NCBI GenBank assembly: GCA_937908275.1
Contig: CALERA010000020.1
Span: forward strand, 1 to 6,221
Direction: 5' to 3'
From: an uncultured Desulfarculaceae bacterium
GTDB lineage: Bacteria > Desulfobacterota > Desulfarculia > Desulfarculales > Desulfarculaceae
Length of the DNA stretch: 6,221 nt
Shown here piece by piece: positions 1 to 4,415 of this stretch. The stretch's first letter is position 1, and each line of letters begins with the position of its first letter. The notes below the pieces were generated by a model. It searched no databases, was not told the DNA's origin, and was given only the letters and a program-made list of their open reading frames with translations. The position numbers and the translations under genes were made by a program.

Positions 1-326
1 GCCGAGCCCTTGGCCTTGATCTGGCCCAGGGCCATGGCCATCATCGGGTTGAGCTGGTTGGACCAGGCTTTGTGCGCGGTGTCCAGGCCGGTGATGATCG
101 TCACGTCCGGCTTCTCCTCCGGCTTGCCCGAGCCCACCGTCACCTGGCCCCCCCGGCCGTCCACGAAAAAGGCCGCCGCCGGGTCGTCCTGGGTGTAGTC
201 GAACATCACCAACTGATTCAGGTCCAGCACTGCGTTGCGGATCTCGGGCACCTCCGCCGCGCGCTTGAAGGTCTCCACGCAGACCGCCAGGGCGGTGGCT
301 CCGTCGGGGAAGCTCTTGAAACCCAT
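1..326 (-). CDS. SCP2 sterol-binding domain protein, partial (3' end outside window)
   Basis: The visible 108 codons start at ATG (326-324) and run off the left edge, so the C-terminus is missing. The protein looks like a stand-alone SCP2 (sterol carrier protein 2) domain, a small soluble fold with a hydrophobic tunnel for acyl chains, sterols or other lipids. Sequence signs are a central beta-rich stretch at about residues 50-66 (AAFFVDGRGGQVTVGSG), a PDVTII strand at 73-78, and the typical family ending NPMMAMALGQIKAKGS at 93-108, equivalent to the 'G.l...G' block of SCP2 proteins. No signal peptide or membrane segment is seen, so it should be cytoplasmic. The start is supported by a good ribosome binding site 6 bases upstream. 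It lies 127 bases downstream of the alcohol/aldehyde dehydrogenase fusion on the same strand. A lipid or acyl ligand is inferred from the family; the specific ligand cannot be read from sequence. Confidence 0.72.
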   Translation of the reverse strand, partial: MGFKSFPDGATALAVCVETFKRAAEVPEIRNAVLDLNQLVMFDYTQDDPAAAFFVDGRGGQVTVGSGKPEEKPDVTIITGLDTAHKAWSNQLNPMMAMALGQIKAKGS

Positions 327-332
327 GCTAAA

Positions 333-338
333 CTCCTT
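333..338 (-). promoter_or_regulatory. Ribosome binding site of the SCP2 gene
   Basis: On the minus strand this reads AAGGAG, a near-complete Shine-Dalgarno sequence, with 6 bases before the ATG at 326. It fixes the start of the SCP2 gene and shows that the gene can be translated independently of the upstream fusion gene. Confidence 0.75.
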
Positions 339-406
339 GACGCGATGAAGATGTTTCACTGGTCACGGACCGGGTTGCCACCCCGGGGCCGATCCGCGTT
401 GATCAA

Positions 407-442
407 GGCCCGGCCCCGCCCCCGGTCCCGCGAGGCCGGGCC
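407..442 (-). terminator. GC-rich hairpin after the fusion gene, possible terminator or mRNA 3' stabiliser
   Basis: On the minus strand, arms at 442-430 (GGCCCGGCCTCGC) and 419-407 (GCGGGGCCGGGCC) pair over 13 positions with one G-U wobble and a 10-base loop. The hairpin begins 11 bases after the TAA stop of the fusion gene. It is followed by TTGATC, not a T-tract, so it is not a textbook intrinsic terminator. It may attenuate readthrough into the SCP2 gene, protect the upstream mRNA 3' end, or assist factor-dependent termination. The structure is seen directly; its role is inferred. Confidence 0.5.
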
Positions 443-453
443 ATCGGTTCAGT

Positions 454-3114
454 TTACCAGGCCGCCTCCAACACCTCGGCCACCTGGCCGGGATCGCTCA
501 CCGGCCGGGCGTTGAAGATGCAGGCCGGATCGGCCACGGCGTGGGTCGCGGCCTCGAAGATCGCTTCCTCCGGCACCCCCATCTCCCGCAGGCGGACGGG
601 GTGCCCCACCCGAACCATCAGCTCCGCCACCCCGTCGGCCGCCTTGAGGGCCGCCGCCAGGGGCTCCAGGCCGGCGAGGTCCAGGCCCAGGGCCTTGGCC
701 GTCTCCACCAGGGCCTCGGTGCAGTACTCGGCGTTGAAGCGCATCACGTGGGGCAGCACCAGGCCGCAGCCGCTGCCATGGGGCAGGCCATAGAGGGCGC
801 CCAGGCTGTGGGCGATGGCGTGGGCCAGTCCCACCTGGGCCACCGCGAAGGCCCAGCCGGCCAGGCTGGCCGCCACCTGCATCTCCTGCCGCGCCTTGAG
901 GTCGTCGCCGGCCTCCACGCAGCGGGGCAGGTTCCTGGCGATCAGGCGGATGGCGTGCAGGGCCTGGGCGTCGCAGACCGGGTTGGAGCGCACGCTCATC
1001 ACCGCCTCCACGGCGTGGGTCAGGGCGTCCAGACCGGTGCCGGCGGTGAGCATCGGCGGCAGGCTTTTCACGAACAGGGGGTCCAGCACCGCCAGGTTGG
1101 GGTAGATCACGTTCTCGATGATGTAGACCTTGCGCCCCACGGCCTGGTTCTTGATCACCGCCACGTTGGTCACCTCGCTGCCGGTGCCGGCGGTGGTGGG
1201 CACCACCAGGTGGGGGGCCACCGGTTCGGTCAGGCGCAGCACCGCCACGTGGTCCCCGGCCTTGCCGCCCAGCTTCAGCAGCACCGCCAGGGCCTTGCCG
1301 GTGTCGATCACGCTGCCGCCGCCCACGCTGACCACCGCCTGGGCGTTCAGGGAGCGGGCCAGGTCATGGGCCGCGTCGATGGTGGCGAAGCTGGAGTCCT
1401 GGCCGATCTGGTCGAAGACCCCCACGCAGTAGTCGCCCAGGGCGGCCAGGGCCCGGTCCTTGAGCCCGGCCGCGGCCACGCCCTGGTCGGTGAGCATGAT
1501 GGCCCGGCTGACCCCCAGGGCCTGCAACTCGGTGGACAGGCAGGCCACCGACCCCACCCCGGCGTTGACCTTGGTCGGTCCCAGGTAGGAGAAGCTGGTG
1601 GACTTGGGGTAGCTGAACATCATCTGGAAAGACAGCTTGTTGGCCGGGTCGGCCTCGGCCGAGACGTGAACCCGCTTGACCTGGGTGTACTCGCTCAGGC
1701 CCCAGTGGCCCAGCTCCCGCCCCACGCCCGACTGCTTGTAGCCGCCAAAGGGGCAGAAGTCGCCAAAGGCGTGGTAGTCGTTGATCCACATGGTGCCGGT
1801 GGCCACCCCGGCCGCGATGCGCTCGGCCCGGGCCACATCCCGGCTCCAGACCCCGCCGGCCAGGCCGTAGGGCGAGTCATTGGCAATGGCCAGGGCCTCC
1901 TGGTCGTCGCGGAACTTGATCACGCTCACCACCGGGCCGAAGATCTCCTCCCGGGCCACCCGCATGGCGTTGGCCACCCCGGCCAGGATGGTGGGCTGGA
2001 AGAAGAAGCCGTCCTCCAGGTCGAAGCGCTCCGGCCGCGCCCCGCCGCAAACCACCTGCGCACCTTCCTTTTTGGCCAGGTCCACGTAGTATTCCACGGT
2101 CTGGCGCTGCCCCTCGCTGACCAGGGGACCCATCTGGCTGGTGGGGTCCAGTTGGTAGGCCAGGTGGATGTCTTCCACCCGCTTGGCCAGGCGCTCCACG
2201 AACTGGTCATGGATGCGCTCGTGCACCAAGAGCCGGGTGCCGGACTCGCAGACCTGGCCGCAGTGGAAGAAGGTGCCGAAGAGCCCGCCGTCGATGGCCA
2301 GGTCCAGGTCGGCGTCGTCCAGGATGATGTTGGCGCTCTTGCCGCCCAGCTCCAGGGTGACCTTCTTCACCGTGTCCGAGGCCAGGCGCATGATGTTGCA
2401 GCCCACCTCGGTGGAGCCGGTGAAGGCGATCTTGTCCACCCGGGGGTCGGTGCACAGCACGTTGCCCAGCTCCGCCCCCGGCCCGGCCAGGATGTTCACC
2501 ACCCCGGGGGGGATGTCGCTGGCCTCCACCGCCTCGGCCAGGATCAGGGCCGAAAGCGGGGTGTTGCTGGCCGGTTTCAGGATGATGGTGTTGCCCATCA
2601 CCGTGGCCATGGTGATCTTCCACAGGGCCATGGTCAGGGGGAAGTTCCAGGGGATGATGCCCACGCAGACCCCCAGGGGCTCGCGGCGGACGTAGTTGCG
2701 CCCCGGGAAGAAGGGGTTGCCGGCCACCGCGATCTCTTCCCGCCAGGGGAAGGCGGTCATGGCGTAGTGGGCCAGGTTGCGCACCAGCATCGAGCCCAGG
2801 AAGACCTCGGTCTTGGTGCGGTTGATGATGCCGCCGGAGTCCATGGACTCGAACATGGCCAGGCGCACCGCCTGCTGCATCATGCGGTCGGCGAAGTCCA
2901 TCATGATCCGGCCCCGGGCCTCGGGGGTGAGGCTGGACCAGACCCCGGAGTCAAAGGCCCGCCGGGCGGCGGCGATGGCCGCCTCGGCCTCGGGCGCGCC
3001 GGCCCGGGCCACGCTGGCGAAGGCCGCGCCGGTGCCGGGATCCACGGTCTCGAAAGCCCGGCCATCGGCCGCGTCCACGAACTCACCGTTGATGAACAGG
3101 CGGAAATGCTCCAT
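454..3114 (-). CDS. Bifunctional fusion: NAD(P)-dependent aldehyde dehydrogenase + iron-containing alcohol dehydrogenase
   Basis: An 886-residue cytoplasmic enzyme with two complete domains. Residues about 5-484 are a classical aldehyde dehydrogenase: PWNFP 155-159 (oxyanion Asn157), Lys180 of the cofactor site, the FTGSTEVG loop 231-238, general-base Glu255 in LELGGKS, nucleophile Cys289 in GQVC, and EIFGP 390-394. Residues about 507-886 are a group III (iron-type) alcohol dehydrogenase: GGGS 598-601 and TTAGTGSE 640-647 for the cofactor, predicted metal ligands Asp696, His700, His765 and His779, and catalytic His769. A linker of about 22 residues joins them. Expected chemistry is alcohol to aldehyde to carboxylate, or aldehyde dismutation. 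Size and domain order match AdhE (E. coli 891 residues), but AdhE's ALDH half is CoA-acylating and lacks the glutamate motif, so adhE is not assigned. The start ATG has a GGGAGG site 5 bases upstream; TAA ends at 454. All key residues appear intact; the substrate is unknown. Confidence 0.93.
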   Translation of the reverse strand: MEHFRLFINGEFVDAADGRAFETVDPGTGAAFASVARAGAPEAEAAIAAARRAFDSGVWSSLTPEARGRIMMDFADRMMQQAVRLAMFESMDSGGIINRTKTEVFLGSMLVRNLAHYAMTAFPWREEIAVAGNPFFPGRNYVRREPLGVCVGIIPWNFPLTMALWKITMATVMGNTIILKPASNTPLSALILAEAVEASDIPPGVVNILAGPGAELGNVLCTDPRVDKIAFTGSTEVGCNIMRLASDTVKKVTLELGGKSANIILDDADLDLAIDGGLFGTFFHCGQVCESGTRLLVHERIHDQFVERLAKRVEDIHLAYQLDPTSQMGPLVSEGQRQTVEYYVDLAKKEGAQVVCGGARPERFDLEDGFFFQPTILAGVANAMRVAREEIFGPVVSVIKFRDDQEALAIANDSPYGLAGGVWSRDVARAERIAAGVATGTMWINDYHAFGDFCPFGGYKQSGVGRELGHWGLSEYTQVKRVHVSAEADPANKLSFQMMFSYPKSTSFSYLGPTKVNAGVGSVACLSTELQALGVSRAIMLTDQGVAAAGLKDRALAALGDYCVGVFDQIGQDSSFATIDAAHDLARSLNAQAVVSVGGGSVIDTGKALAVLLKLGGKAGDHVAVLRLTEPVAPHLVVPTTAGTGSEVTNVAVIKNQAVGRKVYIIENVIYPNLAVLDPLFVKSLPPMLTAGTGLDALTHAVEAVMSVRSNPVCDAQALHAIRLIARNLPRCVEAGDDLKARQEMQVAASLAGWAFAVAQVGLAHAIAHSLGALYGLPHGSGCGLVLPHVMRFNAEYCTEALVETAKALGLDLAGLEPLAAALKAADGVAELMVRVGHPVRLREMGVPEEAIFEAATHAVADPACIFNARPVSDPGQVAEVLEAAW

Positions 3115-3119
3115 CGGGG

Positions 3120-3125
3120 CCTCCC
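3120..3125 (-). promoter_or_regulatory. Ribosome binding site of the ALDH-ADH fusion gene
   Basis: The minus strand reads GGGAGG, followed by 5 bases and then ATG at 3114-3112. It supports the chosen start, which also places the first residues (MEHFRLFINGEFV) exactly where ALDH-family proteins normally begin. Confidence 0.7.
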
Positions 3126-3161
3126 AAGTGTGGCTGAGGGCTCATTCGGCGGGGTTCACCA

Positions 3162-3191
3162 CCAATACGATGTTGGGGGTGGGGCTGTCAA
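3162..3191 (-). promoter_or_regulatory. Candidate sigma-70 type promoter for the ALDH-ADH fusion gene
   Basis: On the minus strand there is a perfect -35 hexamer TTGACA (3191-3186), an 18-base spacer, and a weak -10 TATTGG (3167-3162; 3 of 6 matches, TAT conserved). Transcription would begin near 3155 and give a leader of about 40 bases carrying the GGGAGG ribosome binding site. The strong -35 with a poor -10 is the pattern of an activator-dependent promoter, which is an inference. It is divergent from the truD promoter candidate, the two -35 elements lying 8 bases apart. Confidence 0.35.
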
Positions 3192-3199
3192 GGCGTGGC

Positions 3200-3228
3200 A
3201 TGACATCCTCCCCGGGCTGTGGCACAAT
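3200..3228 (+). promoter_or_regulatory. Candidate sigma-70 type promoter for truD, positioned for a leaderless mRNA
   Basis: The -35 is ATGACA (3200-3205, 5 of 6 matches to TTGACA), followed by a 17-base spacer and a -10 of CACAAT (3223-3228, 4 of 6 matches to TATAAT). Counting seven bases from the last base of the -10 puts +1 at 3235, the A of the truD ATG. No Shine-Dalgarno sequence precedes that ATG, which agrees with a leaderless or very short leader. The hexamers and spacing are seen directly; promoter activity is inferred. Confidence 0.4.
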
Positions 3229-3234
3229 GACTCC

Positions 3235-4320
3235 ATGAGCCACGCGCCATCCCAGGCCTTGGACCTGCCCCTACCCTTCATCACTCCGGAATTGCCGGGC
3301 ATTGGCGGCGTGATCAAGGTCCGGCCCGAGCATTTCCGGGTGGAGGAGCTGCCGCTCTATCTGCCCTCGGGCCAGGGCGACCACCTCTACCTGGAGCTGG
3401 TCCGCGAGGGTTGGAACACCCGCGACCTGGCCAAGCGCCTGGCGGCCGTCTTCGGGGTGGCCGAGGACGCGGTGGGCCACGCCGGGCTCAAGGACAAGCA
3501 GGCCTGGGTCAGCCAGACCTTCTCGGTGCAGGTCAAGGGCTTGGAGCCCGAGGAGGCCCGCGCCCGCGCGTCCGAGTCCCTGGGCCGGCTGGACCCGCCG
3601 GTGAGCGTGCTCTCCGCCGCCCGCCACGCCAACAAGCTCAAGGCCGGCCACCTGCTGGGCAACCGTTTCCAGGTGGTGGTCAGCCAGCCCGAGCCCCAGG
3701 CCGAGGCCAGGGCCCTGGCGGTGGCCGCGGCCCTGGAGCAGACCGGGTTGCCGAACTATTTCGGCCCCCAGCGCTTCGGCCGCCAGGGCGACAACGCAGC
3801 CCAGGGCCTGGCCATCATCACCGGCCGGGGACCCCGCGAGAAGTGGCTGCGCAAGCTCATGCTCAGCGCCTGGCAGTCGGAGGTCTTCAACCAGTGGCTG
3901 GCCCAGCGGGTGAAGGACGGGGACTTCGCCCGCCTGCTGCCCGGCGACCTGGCCAAGAAGACCGACACCGGCGGCCTGTTCATCGTCGAGGACCTGGCGG
4001 CCGAGGCCCCCCGTTTGGAGCGCCGGGAGATCACCTACACCGGGCCCCTGATGGGGGCCAAGCTGCGCTGGGCCGAGGCCGAGGCCGGCCGGCGCGAGCG
4101 CGCGGCCCTGGAGGCCGCCGGCGTGGACGAGGCCCAACTGAAGAAGGCCGGCCTGCAAGGCGGCCGCCGTCCTGCCCGCATCTGGCCCCACGGCCTGTCC
4201 ATCGCCCCCCACGCGGAGGGGCTGATCTTTTCCTTCGTCCTGCCCAAAGGCGCCTACGCCACGACCCTGTTGCGCGAGTTCTGCAAGCTGGAACCCGCGA
4301 TGCCCGCGAGCCAGGTGTAA
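3235..4320 (+). CDS. truD: tRNA pseudouridine(13) synthase TruD
   Basis: A 361-residue protein (E. coli TruD is 349) that isomerises uridine 13 of tRNA to pseudouridine in the cytoplasm; tRNA-Glu is the known E. coli target. Family landmarks in order: KVRPEHFRVEELP 28-40, the GQGDH block 46-50, GLKDKQA 84-90 with catalytic Asp87, RHANKLKAGHLLGN 130-143, NYFGPQRFG 174-182, and the conserved C-terminal segment LPKGAYATTLLREF 336-349. The region between about 200 and 320 corresponds to the TRUD insertion domain that distinguishes this family from other pseudouridine synthases. The ATG at 3235 is the only sensible start: residues before it in the same frame are antisense to the neighbouring gene. 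There is no clear ribosome binding site. It is divergent from the ALDH-ADH gene with 120 bases between them and shows no functional link to it. No damage is seen. Confidence 0.96.
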   Translation: MSHAPSQALDLPLPFITPELPGIGGVIKVRPEHFRVEELPLYLPSGQGDHLYLELVREGWNTRDLAKRLAAVFGVAEDAVGHAGLKDKQAWVSQTFSVQVKGLEPEEARARASESLGRLDPPVSVLSAARHANKLKAGHLLGNRFQVVVSQPEPQAEARALAVAAALEQTGLPNYFGPQRFGRQGDNAAQGLAIITGRGPREKWLRKLMLSAWQSEVFNQWLAQRVKDGDFARLLPGDLAKKTDTGGLFIVEDLAAEAPRLERREITYTGPLMGAKLRWAEAEAGRRERAALEAAGVDEAQLKKAGLQGGRRPARIWPHGLSIAPHAEGLIFSFVLPKGAYATTLLREFCKLEPAMPASQV

Positions 4321-4415
4321 AAAAGCACAGCTTGTCCCATGGTTCTTGTTAAGAAGCCAAAAACGGTTATCTTATTTCAAGGCATACTATTCAACCTTCT
4401 GAAGTGACGTTCTCG
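4321..4415. other. AT-rich intergenic island between truD and the sensor gene
   Basis: This 95-base stretch is about 40% GC by direct count, in sharp contrast to the very GC-rich coding sequence on either side. It contains A- and T-runs just after the truD stop, a weak bulged inverted repeat at about 4341-4358 (GGTTCTT against AAGAAGCC), and a promoter candidate. No RNA gene or short ORF with a convincing ribosome binding site is visible. The likeliest role is the promoter and control region of the downstream sensor gene. Confidence 0.55.
4346..4373 (+). promoter_or_regulatory. Candidate promoter of the CHASE-PAS sensor gene
   Basis: TTGTTA (4346-4351, 4 of 6 matches to the -35 consensus) and TATCTT (4368-4373, 4 of 6 matches to -10) are 16 bases apart. 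An alternative -10, TACTAT, lies at 4385-4390 but has no good -35 partner. The leader would be about 36 bases. AT-rich sequence contains such hexamers by chance, so this is tentative. Confidence 0.25.

Noticed and set aside
454..3114. Calling the fusion adhE
   Set aside because: The length and order fit, but the LELGGKS glutamate and GQVC motif mark the ALDH half as the classical CoA-independent type, not the acylating type of AdhE.
541..3234. An open plus-strand reading frame of about 898 codons opposite the ALDH-ADH gene, in frame with truD
   Set aside because: It mirrors the GC-rich codon usage of the opposite gene, its translation is a low-complexity mix of G, H, Q, V and A with no recognisable domain, and the truD homology begins only at the ATG at 3235.
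3219..3234. TGGCAC near truD as a sigma-54 (-24) element
   Set aside because: The required TTGC-type -12 element is absent at the right spacing (CTCC is found instead).
3227..3237. The ATG at 3227 as the truD start
   Set aside because: It is out of frame with the TruD homology; the in-frame ATG is at 3235.
4341..4373. Intrinsic terminator for truD
   Set aside because: The inverted repeat is short and bulged and is not followed by a continuous T-run, so no terminator is called.
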